From NCBI RefSeq assembly GCF_026711005.1, contig NZ_JAPPVJ010000004.1, forward strand, positions 62,001-126,000: a DNA stretch of 64,000 nt, written 5' to 3'. This DNA comes from Sphingobacterium sp. UT-1RO-CII-1. Its GTDB lineage: Bacteria; Bacteroidota; Bacteroidia; Sphingobacteriales; Sphingobacteriaceae. Shown here one piece after another: positions 34,310 to 44,900 of this stretch (position 1 is the stretch's first letter; each line of letters opens with the position of its first letter). A program made the position numbers and the translations under genes. Under the pieces are notes generated by a model that was given only the letters and a program-made list of their open reading frames with translations, was not told where the DNA came from and made no database searches.

Positions 34310-37300
34310 CTAAAAACCAGCTTTCAGGCCGAACGAATATTGTCTCATAAACGGATAATTCCAACCGCCACCTCTGCTGCTAGCTTCAGGGGCCATCCCG
34401 TCAGGAAGATGATTAAAGGATAGGGCATTTTCTACACCAGCAAATACTGTCAGCATCCGCAGTAGATTTTTGTCTTGCTTATTAAGTGGTACTTTGTAGC
34501 TTAAACTAATATTTCTCAGGTTAAAGAAAGCTCCATTTAATTTGTATTTTGTCTGTATGAGACGATTAGCTTCTGAATTTCCTTTTGCTTTTTCGTAAAC
34601 TTTAGGGTAATAAGCATCTTTATTATCAGGTGTCCAATAATCAATTTGATGGGACATTAAAGTGCTATACTCGTTTTGCCATGGCCAAAAAAGCTCATTA
34701 TTATACCATAGATCACGCTTGCCAATACCATTGACTATAAATGAGAAGGTGAAGTTTTTCCAGTCTAATGAGCCATTAATTCCGTATTGGAATCTACGGG
34801 TTCTATTGCCAAGAATAACGCGGTCGCCCGAATTATCTAATGTGCTCTGTCCGGCATTAATTATTCCATCACCATTGAGATCAACGTAGAGGATGTCGCC
34901 CGGATTGGGGCTATAACCTTCTACAGCAGGTATTCCTGGTTTGAGTTTGCCATGTTCGAAATCAGAATCTTGGTAAAAACGATCAGTAATATACCCCCAT
35001 TGCTCGTTAATATTTTGTCCAACGTAGTATTGAGTAAGTAGCCCTGACGCATTATTGAATTTGGTTATTTTTGTATTACTGTCAAATAAATTTGCACCTA
35101 TCGTATATTTTAGTTGACCAGATTGACCTCTGTAACTTATCGCTAGATCCCAGCCTTTAGTAGTTAAATCAGCTGAGTTTTGTAAAGGAGCCTCATCGCC
35201 CAAGACGGCAGGTAGCTCTGCGCCGGCTGCTAGCATACCTTTTGTATCTCTTTGATACCAATCAAAAACAAGGTTGACACTATTGTTAAGAAATCCCAAA
35301 TCTAAACCTAAATTTGTGGTTTGCACTTTTTCCCATGTGAAGGATTGGCTAACCAGGCTAGGCATTTTTAAAGAATACACTAACTTACCGTTAACAAGCC
35401 ACTCAGGGTTGTAAGTGGACATACCTGGAATGTAAGCATAAGGGTCTATGTTCTGATTGCCGATATTTCCCCATGACGCACGGACTTTCATTTCAGAGAG
35501 TATCTTCTTTGAAAAACGCATAAAAGACTCTTCACTTAAACGCCAACCGCCAGATAATGAGGGGAAGAAGCCAAATCTAGACTTTTTTGCAAATTTTGAC
35601 GAACCGTCATAACGAGCATTGGTTTCAAAAAGATATTTGCCTTGATAATCGTAGTTAATCCGATAAAAACCACCACGGATGGAGTATTCAGAAAATGAGT
35701 CGTCAGCAAATGTTTCGCCAACAGCGCCAGATATAGATGGTAGATTTTGGTTAATGATGTTGGTGCGATATATAAGATGTTCTGACCAATCAAAGTGTTC
35801 TTGGTTAAAACCAACCATGAATTTCATATTGTGATCACCTATAGTTGCACTATAATCACCAAATATATTTAAAGCACTATATACTGTATTATCAGTAACG
35901 TGTTGAAATTTCTGATTTTCCGCCGTGGTTGATTTTTGTAAACCGGTTTCATATCGGATATAAGACCAAATGGGATTAAAAGAGTCTGTTTCTCCAAACT
36001 TTTTATCAATGGTATATTGTGTCGTAATATTTAAGCCCCTAAAAGGTTTAATATATAAATTCCCAGAAGCTCGGATATTATTTGCTTTGTTGGTGGTGGG
36101 GAAAGCGTTTTCTATAACAGTACGAGGCGAGAAATATGGATAATGGTTGCCATCTAACAAGGCTTCACCAATAGGAGTATAGCTCGGAAAAGAAACAGCT
36201 CCTGTCCATATACCATAAGGGACATCAGAAGTTGGGAATTTTTTTATGCCTGATGCCATCCGGATATCAAGTTCAGGAATTAACCAGCTTAACGCTTGTG
36301 AGCGAACGAATGCTGATACATTGTAGCGCTGATAAGAGTCTTTATTAGTAATAAGGACACCATTATCGTAGTTATAACCCAGACCAAGCCTGTATGATAT
36401 ATTGTCGTTGCCACCGTAGGCAGATAGGTTGTTGATTTGAGACACACCAGCACTCTGCATCATATCTTTAAACATATCGCGGTTAGCAAGATTGTACATG
36501 ACGCCATCTTCTAAAAGATGCCCTTCGGGAGCTATTGAAGGCTGACTTTCATAATCGGATAAAAGTTCGAGCCAACGGTCAATATTCTCGCCGCCCACAT
36601 AAGAAGCTAAACCGGCATCTTTGTACATTTTGACTGTTTGAAAAGGTGTAGCTTTTTTGGGTAGATCATAGGGTTTTGAAAGAGAGGTGTTTGTAGAAAA
36701 ATCTAGTAGAAATCTATCATCATTTAGGCCTTTTTTAGTGGTTATCAGTATAACACCAAAAGCAGCTCTAGCGCCGTAAACCGCAGCAGAGGCTGCATCT
36801 TTAAGCACAGTTACAGATTCAATATCTTCAGGGTTGATTAGATCTAGATCCATTTCGACATTATTAATGAGAATTAGTGGTTTGCCACCGTTGCCATTTA
36901 TTGTTCCTGTAGCGCCTCTTATAGTAAGGTCACTACTGGCTCCGGGCTCTCCTGCTGTTTTGGTGATTTGTAACCCAGGGATAGCACCAACTAAAGCATC
37001 AGATAGTGATGAAACAGGTCGGTTACCCAGCGTTTTATCCATCTGAACAGTAGCTGTTGCGCCTGTCAGATTGGCCTTTTTCTGTGTGCCATAACCTACC
37101 ACAACCACTTCGTCTAGTTGGTCGATAATTTCTGACAGGGTGATGTCGTAACTCTTTCTGTCATCCAGTGTCAGTGTTTGAGTTTCATAACCAATGAATT
37201 CGAAAATTATTTTGTCAGCTTTATTAGACGATATGGAAAATTGACCATCTTCATCACTGGAAGTTGATTGTCCATTGGATGAACGGACTGTTACACCAGC

Positions 37301-37753
37301 TAAGGGAAGACCGTTTTTGTCTTTAATTTTTCCTTGAACCTTTTCCTGCTGTTTAATGACAGGAACGCTCTCTGGTTTTGCTTTTTTTTGCGCTTTATTT
37401 TGTTCAATTAATATCCTATTGCCCGATATAGAAAAGCTAAGCCCGTTTTTTACTAGCACTTCATCTAAAGCTGTTTTTAAGTCGGAGTTTTTTAATTGAA
37501 CGGATATTTTCCCAACAGATTTTAGATCGTCTTCTAAGTATAGAAAATGATAACCACTTTGTTTGCCTAAGTTGGTTATGACTTCTTTTATATGGACCGA
37601 TTGGCTATTTAGATTGATTACTTGTGCTTTTATACTAGCACTCAGCTGAGTGCTACCTAGCAGAATGAGTACTATTATGAATTTAAGCATAATCAACACT
37701 TTAAGGTGAGGGGATTTGATAATGCCCTCATTTGCAATATAATTTTTATACAT
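34310..37753 (-). CDS. SusC/RagA TonB-dependent transporter with STN domain (sulfatase locus)
   Basis: An 1147-aa outer-membrane transporter. A 21-residue extension precedes the signal peptide (about 22-43). Then come an STN domain (about 45-117, with GKQSGYHFLYLEDDL), a carboxypeptidase-like domain (about 138-208) and the motif LDEVVVVGYGTQKKANLTGA (about 213-232). A plug (to about 345, with KPLILINNVEMDLDLINPED) and the barrel follow, ending MRQYSFGLKAGF. STN plus an adjacent FecR/sigma pair implies substrate-dependent signalling. It is cotranscribed with susD and the sulfatase. Confidence 0.95.
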   Translation of the reverse strand: MYKNYIANEGIIKSPHLKVLIMLKFIIVLILLGSTQLSASIKAQVINLNSQSVHIKEVITNLGKQSGYHFLYLEDDLKSVGKISVQLKNSDLKTALDEVLVKNGLSFSISGNRILIEQNKAQKKAKPESVPVIKQQEKVQGKIKDKNGLPLAGVTVRSSNGQSTSSDEDGQFSISSNKADKIIFEFIGYETQTLTLDDRKSYDITLSEIIDQLDEVVVVGYGTQKKANLTGATATVQMDKTLGNRPVSSLSDALVGAIPGLQITKTAGEPGASSDLTIRGATGTINGNGGKPLILINNVEMDLDLINPEDIESVTVLKDAASAAVYGARAAFGVILITTKKGLNDDRFLLDFSTNTSLSKPYDLPKKATPFQTVKMYKDAGLASYVGGENIDRWLELLSDYESQPSIAPEGHLLEDGVMYNLANRDMFKDMMQSAGVSQINNLSAYGGNDNISYRLGLGYNYDNGVLITNKDSYQRYNVSAFVRSQALSWLIPELDIRMASGIKKFPTSDVPYGIWTGAVSFPSYTPIGEALLDGNHYPYFSPRTVIENAFPTTNKANNIRASGNLYIKPFRGLNITTQYTIDKKFGETDSFNPIWSYIRYETGLQKSTTAENQKFQHVTDNTVYSALNIFGDYSATIGDHNMKFMVGFNQEHFDWSEHLIYRTNIINQNLPSISGAVGETFADDSFSEYSIRGGFYRINYDYQGKYLFETNARYDGSSKFAKKSRFGFFPSLSGGWRLSEESFMRFSKKILSEMKVRASWGNIGNQNIDPYAYIPGMSTYNPEWLVNGKLVYSLKMPSLVSQSFTWEKVQTTNLGLDLGFLNNSVNLVFDWYQRDTKGMLAAGAELPAVLGDEAPLQNSADLTTKGWDLAISYRGQSGQLKYTIGANLFDSNTKITKFNNASGLLTQYYVGQNINEQWGYITDRFYQDSDFEHGKLKPGIPAVEGYSPNPGDILYVDLNGDGIINAGQSTLDNSGDRVILGNRTRRFQYGINGSLDWKNFTFSFIVNGIGKRDLWYNNELFWPWQNEYSTLMSHQIDYWTPDNKDAYYPKVYEKAKGNSEANRLIQTKYKLNGAFFNLRNISLSYKVPLNKQDKNLLRMLTVFAGVENALSFNHLPDGMAPEASSRGGGWNYPFMRQYSFGLKAGF

Positions 37754-37821
37754 TTGTTTTAGGTTTAAAACTTAAAAATTGAGATAACTTATGTTTGAAC
37801 CCATGTCTTTACGGGCATTTG

Positions 37822-37848
37822 ATCAGGAGTGTTGGTAGCATTCCTGAT
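37822..37848 (-). promoter_or_regulatory. A-tract plus stem-loop in the fecR-susC gap
   Basis: ATCAGGA (37822-37828) pairs perfectly with TCCTGAT (37842-37848) around a 13-base loop. In the sense (minus) direction it is preceded by a run of A and not followed by T. Same design as at 6760, 41851 and 63095. Confidence 0.6.
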
Positions 37849-37869
37849 TTTTTATATTTGAGTATTGTT

Positions 37870-38958
37870 TTATCTTATTAGAATCACCTCCTTTCCTTCG
37901 ATTTTAAATTCAACATTACTCAATAAAGAGAGGTCTTTTAGTAAATCTGTTAATGGTAAGTCCTTTGGAAAAGTACCTCCTATTTTTACTTTATTAATAT
38001 ATTTATTGGCTTTTACAGTGATATTATACCATTTTGAAACTTGTGACATAACATCGAATAGGTCTGTCTGATTAAATGTGAAATAGCCATCTTTCCAGGA
38101 CGTTTCGCTTGCTATATCAAAGGCTGTTTCTTGAATTGTTTGTTTGTCCACGTGCGCCGTTATTTTGCGACCAGGTGATATTTTGTATGTTTTATTATTG
38201 GTGTTGAAGCTTACTTGGCCTTCTACTAATGCTGTCTCTACAAAATTTTCACCTGCATAGGATTTAATATTAAACTGTGTACCCGTGACTTCTACATTTG
38301 AGTGGTGAGTGTTTACAATAAAGGGGTGTTGCTTGTCGGATGTGACCTCAAAGTAAGCTTCTCCATCAACTTTTACGATCCTTTTGTCTTCCTTGGATAA
38401 TTTGGAGGAAAATTCAAATTTAGTTCCTGCATTCAGCCACACTTTGGTGCCATCAGGTAGTATTAAATTTAACTGTTTTTGCTGCGGTATTTGTATAGTT
38501 GTTGTGGCGTTAGGTTTGGGCTGGTCAAGAACTGAACTGTTTTGTAAGTCTAAAATATTGATTTCAGAGGCTAATTCTGTAATATCACCATTTGAGCTTT
38601 GAACTATTATCTGCTCGCTGCTCAATTCTTTTGCTTGTGCTAGTATGACGGTGTTTTCATCGGAAGGTGTTTTGCCTATCTTCCAAAATAACCCGAACGT
38701 TATTACCAAAATAGCTGCTGCGGCTGTAGAATAATAGAATAGACGTGTCTTTTTGGGTTTGTCTTTCCTGATTTTTTGCTCAATACCGCTTATTATTTTT
38801 TGTTCTAGTTGTTTCTTGTGGCTCTCATTTTCCCATTCCCAACGGTTCTTAGCAGCATGTTTAACTATTAAGTGTTCAATTTTTTTTTCATCGCTTGGAG
38901 AAAGTTTCTCTTCAGCGTAATCTCTTAATATTTTTTTGAATTTTTCTGCGTCACTCAT
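37870..38958 (-). CDS. FecR-family anti-sigma factor
   Basis: A 362-aa membrane regulator. The cytoplasmic N-terminus (1-72) is highly charged, one helix follows (about 76-93, AAAILVITFGLFWKIG), then a FecR domain (about 150-250, QLNLILPDGTKVWLNAG and RIVKVDGEAYFEVTSDKQHP) and DUF4974 (about 290-362, KDGYFTFNQTDLFDVMSQVS). It lies 65 bases after the sigma gene and before susC. It should hold and release that sigma in response to the STN domain of the neighbouring SusC. Confidence 0.95.
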   Translation of the reverse strand: MSDAEKFKKILRDYAEEKLSPSDEKKIEHLIVKHAAKNRWEWENESHKKQLEQKIISGIEQKIRKDKPKKTRLFYYSTAAAAILVITFGLFWKIGKTPSDENTVILAQAKELSSEQIIVQSSNGDITELASEINILDLQNSSVLDQPKPNATTTIQIPQQKQLNLILPDGTKVWLNAGTKFEFSSKLSKEDKRIVKVDGEAYFEVTSDKQHPFIVNTHHSNVEVTGTQFNIKSYAGENFVETALVEGQVSFNTNNKTYKISPGRKITAHVDKQTIQETAFDIASETSWKDGYFTFNQTDLFDVMSQVSKWYNITVKANKYINKVKIGGTFPKDLPLTDLLKDLSLLSNVEFKIEGKEVILIR

Positions 38959-39023
38959 AAGGTTTTTTTAATTGCTCTATAATAGTAAGAGCTTTTAAAA
39001 GACACTTGGTAGTAGAAAAAATA

Positions 39024-39563
39024 TTAAAAAAATAAAATAAGTAAAAGTGGAGTAGAATATTTAGCGCTGAGTTTTAGTTTAAGTATCTTGATAGCATTGC
39101 TTATCTGTTTCTTTACCGTTTTATCAGACTTACCAAGACGTTGGGCAATTTCAGCATAACTTAGCCCCTCAAATCTACTAAGAATAAACATTTCTTTCAT
39201 CTTTGAAGGAAGATGTTCAACTTCATGATCGATCAAAGTGCTCAATTCTTTGTATACTAACCAATCGTCTACTAGGCTTTCTGTTGAAGAGTAGTTATTT
39301 GCAAAATTGTTTCGATATGTTTCTTCCCTAAGTGATTGCTTTAAGCGTTTGAAAGCTATATTTCTGGCCATTATGAAAAGGAAAGAGCGAATAGAACGGA
39401 TCTCGGATAGTTTTTCACGTATGTCCCAAAGGTCAACAAATGTCTGTTGCACGACATCGGAAGCCTCATCCTCATCGGGTAATATGCGGATAATTTGTTT
39501 AAATAGGTTTTCCCAATGTTCCTTGTACAGTGTTGAAAAGTCAAAAAGGTCTTGGTTATTCAT
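39024..39563 (-). CDS. ECF-type RNA polymerase sigma factor
   Basis: A 179-aa ECF sigma factor. The frame can be read from a TTG at 39572, but the ATG at 39563 (MNNQDLFDFSTLY) is the better start. Region 2 has LPDEDEASDVVQQTFVDLWD and SFLFIMARNIAFKRLKQ; region 4 has LPSKMKEMFILSRFEGLSYA and the helix-turn-helix EIAQRLGKSDKTVKKQISNA. It heads the leftward sigma-fecR-susC-susD-sulfatase locus. It is divergent from a second ECF sigma gene at 39897. Confidence 0.95.
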   Translation of the reverse strand: MNNQDLFDFSTLYKEHWENLFKQIIRILPDEDEASDVVQQTFVDLWDIREKLSEIRSIRSFLFIMARNIAFKRLKQSLREETYRNNFANNYSSTESLVDDWLVYKELSTLIDHEVEHLPSKMKEMFILSRFEGLSYAEIAQRLGKSDKTVKKQISNAIKILKLKLSAKYSTPLLLILFF

Positions 39564-39896
39564 TTGACTCAAAAATTTATATGCTTTCTAATATTAATCG
39601 GTTTATAGAACAAACATACATAAAAATCATATATAATGTAATCATGTAGATGAAAGGCTATATAGTTAGCTTTTATCAATTTTGAGAATCTTTTTTGTGT
39701 TTTCAAGTATCAGAAAGGTGTTTTGATGTTTTTTTTAACGAAACAAAATCTTTTAAATTTTCTTTACAGTAATGCTGTTTTTTTTGTAAAAAAGTCAAAG
39801 CTATGTTGAGAAGAGAAAACTTTAATAAATAAATTGCTATCATTGTACCTAATATTTGACAGTGTGTAAATCTTAAACCATAATACGACACGTTTC
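39564..39896. other. Divergent promoter region shared by two sigma-headed loci
   Basis: These 333 AT-rich bases separate two divergently read ECF sigma genes. No ORF or RNA gene is convincing. On the minus strand TATGTTTG (39618-39611) fits the -7 consensus TAnnTTTG but lacks a clear -33 TTTG. A short ACAG/CTGT hairpin with a T-run (39766-39785) may be a weak terminator. Both loci could be coregulated from here. Confidence 0.4.
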
Positions 39897-40478
39897 ATGA
39901 ATGCTAATTTGACTGAGCAAAACTTATTGTTGAAACTCTCCTCTGGTGACGATAAAGCTTTTACAGCTTTATACCAAGCTTACCGAGAGAAAGTGTATGC
40001 AGGGGCCTATAAGTTGTTGAAAAGTCATGAACAAGCACAGGAAATATTGCAAGATGTTTTTATGAAGGTTTGGTTGAATAGGGCTTCAGCCAATTCGGTT
40101 ACTAATTTTAAGTCTTATCTATATACTATTACGCGAAATACGGTATACGATCATTTCCGCAAAATAGCGAACGACTCCAAAAAAATAGAAGAGTTTATCT
40201 TAGAAGCAACACTTTTTCAGACAGCTTCTGTCGAGCAAACTATTGCTTATAAAGAATTGGAAGGTAAGCTTGCATTAGTTCTGGAAAAGATGCCTCAGAA
40301 ATGTAGAGAAGTATTTGTTTTATGTAAGATCGAAGGACGCAGCTACAAAGAGGTGTCGGAGATGTTGAATATTTCTACAGCAACCATAAATAACCATATC
40401 GTCAAGGCTTCTCGCATACTCAAAGCAAATTGGGAACCTGAATATTTATCTTTTTTTCTTTTTTTATATTTTACGTAG
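39897..40478 (+). CDS. ECF-type RNA polymerase sigma factor
   Basis: A 193-aa ECF sigma factor. Region 2: ALYQAYREKVYAGAYKLLKS, QEILQDVFMKVWLNRASANS and FKSYLYTITRNTVYDHFRK. Region 4: MPQKCREVFVLCKIEGRSYK and EVSEMLNISTATINNHIVKA. It heads the plus-strand locus with FecR, SusC, SusD, the DUF5018-like lipoprotein and the GH101-like, GH35 and GH110 enzymes. FecR begins 64 bases downstream. Confidence 0.95.
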   Translation: MNANLTEQNLLLKLSSGDDKAFTALYQAYREKVYAGAYKLLKSHEQAQEILQDVFMKVWLNRASANSVTNFKSYLYTITRNTVYDHFRKIANDSKKIEEFILEATLFQTASVEQTIAYKELEGKLALVLEKMPQKCREVFVLCKIEGRSYKEVSEMLNISTATINNHIVKASRILKANWEPEYLSFFLFLYFT

Positions 40479-40542
40479 TTGGTTTTTCTTTAGTAGGCGT
40501 CTATTAAGTATAGACGAATCAATTGAAGTTTAAAACAAACCT

Positions 40543-41742
40543 GTGCGTAAAGAAGATATAAAAATACTGTTTGACAAATATCTTCAGAATAAATGTTCTG
40601 AAGAAGACTTGCGTTTACTATTGTCTTATTTTAAAGATGAAAATAATAGAGAAGTTTTTGATAAGCTACTAGAAGATTTTTATGAAGTAGAAGAAGAAAG
40701 CGTGAGAAATGATTTGTTCTTTTCGGAAAGAGAAAAATCTTTTGATACCGTTGATTTGTATTTGGAGAAACTGATCCATCAGGAGAAAAGACACCCTAAG
40801 TATTTTATTAGAACTATTAAAGCATGGCATTATGCAGCAACGTTAGCAGCAGTTTTGCTTCTTTTCTTTTTTTACAGAAGCTATTTACCTAATGATGATG
40901 AAAACCTTGACGTATTTTCATCTAATTACACATCTGTTTTATCTAATGCTATCTATCCAGAGGTGCATCTGTCAAATGTTGTGTTTGGTCAGAGAGAGTT
41001 ACTGAGAGTAGGAAGTGTTCGGTTGTTGCAGCTGTCTAAGAACTATTTAAAGGTAGTCGAATCTATTTCTGAAGCTAGGGACTCTCTCGCATATAACTCT
41101 TTAAAGTTAACTGTTGCTCCGGGGCAATGCGTTATGGTGGAGCTTGCCGATGGTACTCGTGTAACGGTTAATTCGGCATCTGATTTTTATTTCCCATTGC
41201 TATACCAAGAAAAACAGCGAACGGTAGAGTTAGATGGCGAAGCTTATTTTGATGTGGCGAGTAATAAGGATGTTCCTTTTTTTGTGAAATCATTAGATCA
41301 GGTAGTACAGGTTTACGGTACACGATTTAACGTTAAAAACTATAAAGACGATGAAGTGATTAAAACGTCATTAATAGAAGGTAAGGTGTCCGTGAGGAAA
41401 CGTGATAGAAAAACAAATGAAGAATATATCTTAAGCCCAGGGGAACAGATTAGGTTGGAGAGAGCATCTAAAGAAATAGAGTTGGAGCGTTTTAAAACCG
41501 AAAAAGAGATTCTCTCCTGGACAAAGGGCGAGTTTGCTTATGATAATGTAGCGCTTAAAGTTATTTTAAAAGATTTGGCCAGATGGTATAATGTGGAGGT
41601 TGATTGGAAGACAATACCGGACTTGAGGTTCCAGGGCATTATACCGCAAAAATACGCACTAGAAAAAGCATTAAATCTGTTAGGAGAAACAGGAGGTATT
41701 CAGATTGAAATGAAAGAGAATTTAATAACCGTTAAACCATAA
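40543..41742 (+). CDS. FecR-family anti-sigma factor (GTG start)
   Basis: A 399-aa membrane regulator beginning with GTG; no in-frame ATG gives the conserved N-terminus (KILFDKYLQNKCSEEDLRLL). A helix at about 96-111 (YAATLAAVLLLFFFYR) separates the cytoplasmic sigma-binding part from the periplasmic FecR domain (about 185-290, VMVELADGTRVTVNSASDFY and RTVELDGEAYFDVASNKDVP) and DUF4974 (about 325-399, GEFAYDNVALKVILKDLARW). It follows its sigma gene and precedes susC. Confidence 0.94.
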   Translation: MRKEDIKILFDKYLQNKCSEEDLRLLLSYFKDENNREVFDKLLEDFYEVEEESVRNDLFFSEREKSFDTVDLYLEKLIHQEKRHPKYFIRTIKAWHYAATLAAVLLLFFFYRSYLPNDDENLDVFSSNYTSVLSNAIYPEVHLSNVVFGQRELLRVGSVRLLQLSKNYLKVVESISEARDSLAYNSLKLTVAPGQCVMVELADGTRVTVNSASDFYFPLLYQEKQRTVELDGEAYFDVASNKDVPFFVKSLDQVVQVYGTRFNVKNYKDDEVIKTSLIEGKVSVRKRDRKTNEEYILSPGEQIRLERASKEIELERFKTEKEILSWTKGEFAYDNVALKVILKDLARWYNVEVDWKTIPDLRFQGIIPQKYALEKALNLLGETGGIQIEMKENLITVKP

Positions 41743-41850
41743 ATATGAAATTCTCATGTTTCCTTAACCGAGCTTGCGAACTCATGAGTTCCATATAGAA
41801 GATTTACAAACGAATAATTATTTAGAGATGAAGACTTAAAAAATAAAAAA

Positions 41851-41875
41851 ACGGATGTGTTCGTACCACACCCGT
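41851..41875 (+). promoter_or_regulatory. A-tract plus stem-loop in the fecR-susC gap
   Basis: ACGGATGTG (41851-41859) pairs with CACACCCGT (41867-41875), 8 of 9, around a 7-base loop, right after an AAAAAATAAAAAA run. It lies 50 bases before the susC start and has no following T-run. Confidence 0.6.
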
Positions 41876-41924
41876 TAAATGTTAGGAAGAATTAATCAAT
41901 TTTTTAAACCCAACAAACAAAAGT

Positions 41925-44900
41925 ATGAATTTTAAAATTCAATACGAGAAATCGTATTATCTATTGCCTAATTTTTGGTCTAGGACGATTATTAACTGTA
42001 GAAAATTGCTAGTTATGAATATAATAGTTGCTGTTTTGCTGTTTTGTTCATTGTCTCTTTCGGCAGAGGTTTATTCCCAAAACATCAATTTGCATTTAAA
42101 AAATGCATCAATGAGCGATGTCTTTAAAGAAATTGAGAGGCAAAGCGGTTATGATATTTTTTATAATGTTGACCTGATTGAGTCTTTAAGTAAGAAAAAT
42201 GTTTCTGTCAATAAAGTTAACGTTAATGATGCGCTAAATGTAATTCTAAAGGAGACGGACCTGGAATACAAAATTGAAGACCGCATAATTGTCGTTTTTC
42301 CTAAAAAGAAACCGGAAGCTAATCAGGCTATAGTGCATGGAAAAATTGTTAATGAAGAGGGAGAAAGCCTGGCAGGTGCAACTATTTTGGAAAAAGGAAC
42401 GACAAATGGAACAACAACGGGCCAGGATGGGGTTTTTCAGTTAAAAACAACAAAACAAGGAGCAATATTGGTTGTGCAGGTACTGGGGTATATTACACAG
42501 GAAGTGGCAATCAGTAATGCGTTTATGGATATTACGCTGATACGGGAGATTTCTCAGTTGGACGAGGTGGTCGTACAAGCTTATGGTACAACTACGAAAA
42601 GAAAAACTACCAGTGCGATTGCGACATTGGATATGACTAATGTGGCGACTATTCCGGTACAATCAGTTAACGATGGGATTGCAGGTCGATTGCCTGGCGT
42701 TATTGTAACCGCAAGTAGCGGTGCGCCCGGGTCTAAAAGTAGTATTTCGATCCGTGGCGGATTAACACCTTTATACGTTATTGATGATGTTATTCGGTCA
42801 TCTAATGATTTTTCTAACCTTAATCCAAACGACATTGAAGACCTTTCCATCCTTAAGGATGCAGCGGCAACAGCTCTTTATGGTGTGTCTGCAGCGAATG
42901 GGGTAGTGGTGGTGCGTACAAAAAAAGGTAAAGAAGGTCGCATGAGTTTGAGCTATGCTTACAATCAAATATTTTCGCAGCCTACCTTATTCCCGAAGAG
43001 GGTTAGTTCGTACGATCGATTTTCGATGATCAATAGATTGTATAAGGATGAAACAGGAGCTGCTTACATTTCAGATGAGGATCTTGAGAAATACCGTACA
43101 GGTTCTGACCCTTATAACTTTCCGAATACAGACTGGCAGAAGTTGACTATGAAAGATTTTGCATCAGAAATGCGGCATGACTTATCTGTAACATCGGGAA
43201 CGAAATTGTTGAAGTACTATGGAGGACTCTCTTATTATGATCAAGGGTCTATTCTTAAAACGGATAATAATTATAATAAACGGATGACCTATCGTTTAAA
43301 TACGACAAGTACATTTGAAAAATTAAATTTGACGGCCACGACAGGGTTCGATGGTTTTATTGAGAATAACGCTGTCCCGGCACAAGGAAATGTTGGCTTT
43401 GATGATCCTAATGGAGCGTATTATACGATTTACTCGCATATTCAGAACGTCCCTACAAATGCTTTGGCAATGAATGAGTTTGGACTCCCTTCTACTCATC
43501 CTGATAACCCTTTCCGCGAACTTGACCCAAAGTCAGGCTACAACAAAGCGAAAGCAAAGGTGCTAAATGTAAACCTGGGTTTAGAATACGCTGCTCATTT
43601 CTTGGAAGGATTAAAATTTAAATTTAATGGGACCTATAACTCCTACAATAACACGCGTAAAATGTGGAGTTACCTTGCACCAGGGTATATGCTCGGAAGT
43701 ACGACTCCCGTTAATGCTAACGCACCTAGTTTGACAGTTGGGCAAGGAGAAGGTGCAATGTTAACCTTACAAGGGTATGTGATGTATAATAAGCGTTTTG
43801 GTGATCATGAAATTGATTTTACGGGGGTATATGAGCAACAAGAAGGTGATGCATCGAATATAAGAGGAAGTAGGGTCAATTACCAGATTATTTACGATCA
43901 GATGGTTGCTGGTCCTGCTACGGATCAAAGTGTGTCGGCCGGTGAGGGCGAGGAGGCACGTGCTGCTTATTTAGGTCGTTTGTCGTATGGTTATAAATCC
44001 CGTTATTCGGTCGAAGTTTCACTTCGGAGGGATGGTGATTATCTGTTTCCTCCAAAAAGTCAGTGGGGAAATTTCTATGCTTTTTCTGGAAACTATATCC
44101 TATCAGATGAACCATTTATGCAATCGCTTAAAGAAAGGCACATTATTGATTTTTTGAAACTAAGAGGTTCGTTCGGTGTATTGGGAGATAAGAAAGACTT
44201 TGCAAGCGGAGAAAACATCGATGCTTTCCAATATGTGCCTGCGTACTCAATCAACCCTACAGCTTGGGTAATAAATGGGAATATGGTGCAAGGAACTTCC
44301 GAACCGGAAAGCTTGCCTAATGCTACTTATTCCTGGCAAGAAATCAAAAGTAGAAACATAGCGCTGGAATTTGGAACTTTAAATAGCAAATTGAATGGTT
44401 CGTTTGATTACTATTATACCGAACGATCTGGATTTGTAGTGGGGGACCCTCGTTTTGCGCAGACGCTGGGTATAGGTTTGCCACGTATTAATTTTGAAGA
44501 TGCCGAGTATAGGACGGAAGGGTATGATATCAATGTAAATTGGAGCGATAAAATTAGGGATTTTACTTATCGTATCGGTCTTAATTATACGTATTCCAAT
44601 TCGCTTTGGGCACGTACGCCTGATGAAACGGAGGCTGATTTGAAAAATCCATATACTAGAAAATCAGGAATACCGGGTAGTTTTTATGGAAATGGTTATC
44701 AAAACTTAGGTTTTTATACGAACAATAGTGATTTGCTAACCGGAGCACACGTAGCAGGAGGAGGCTTTGCGGCAGGTGACTTGCGATATTTTGACGCAAA
44801 CGGTGATGGGCAGATTAATAGCGCGGATAATCGTAGGATTGGAAGTAGCACCTTCCCGAGAAGTAATTATGGGCTTACAGTAGACCTTGGCTATAAAGGG

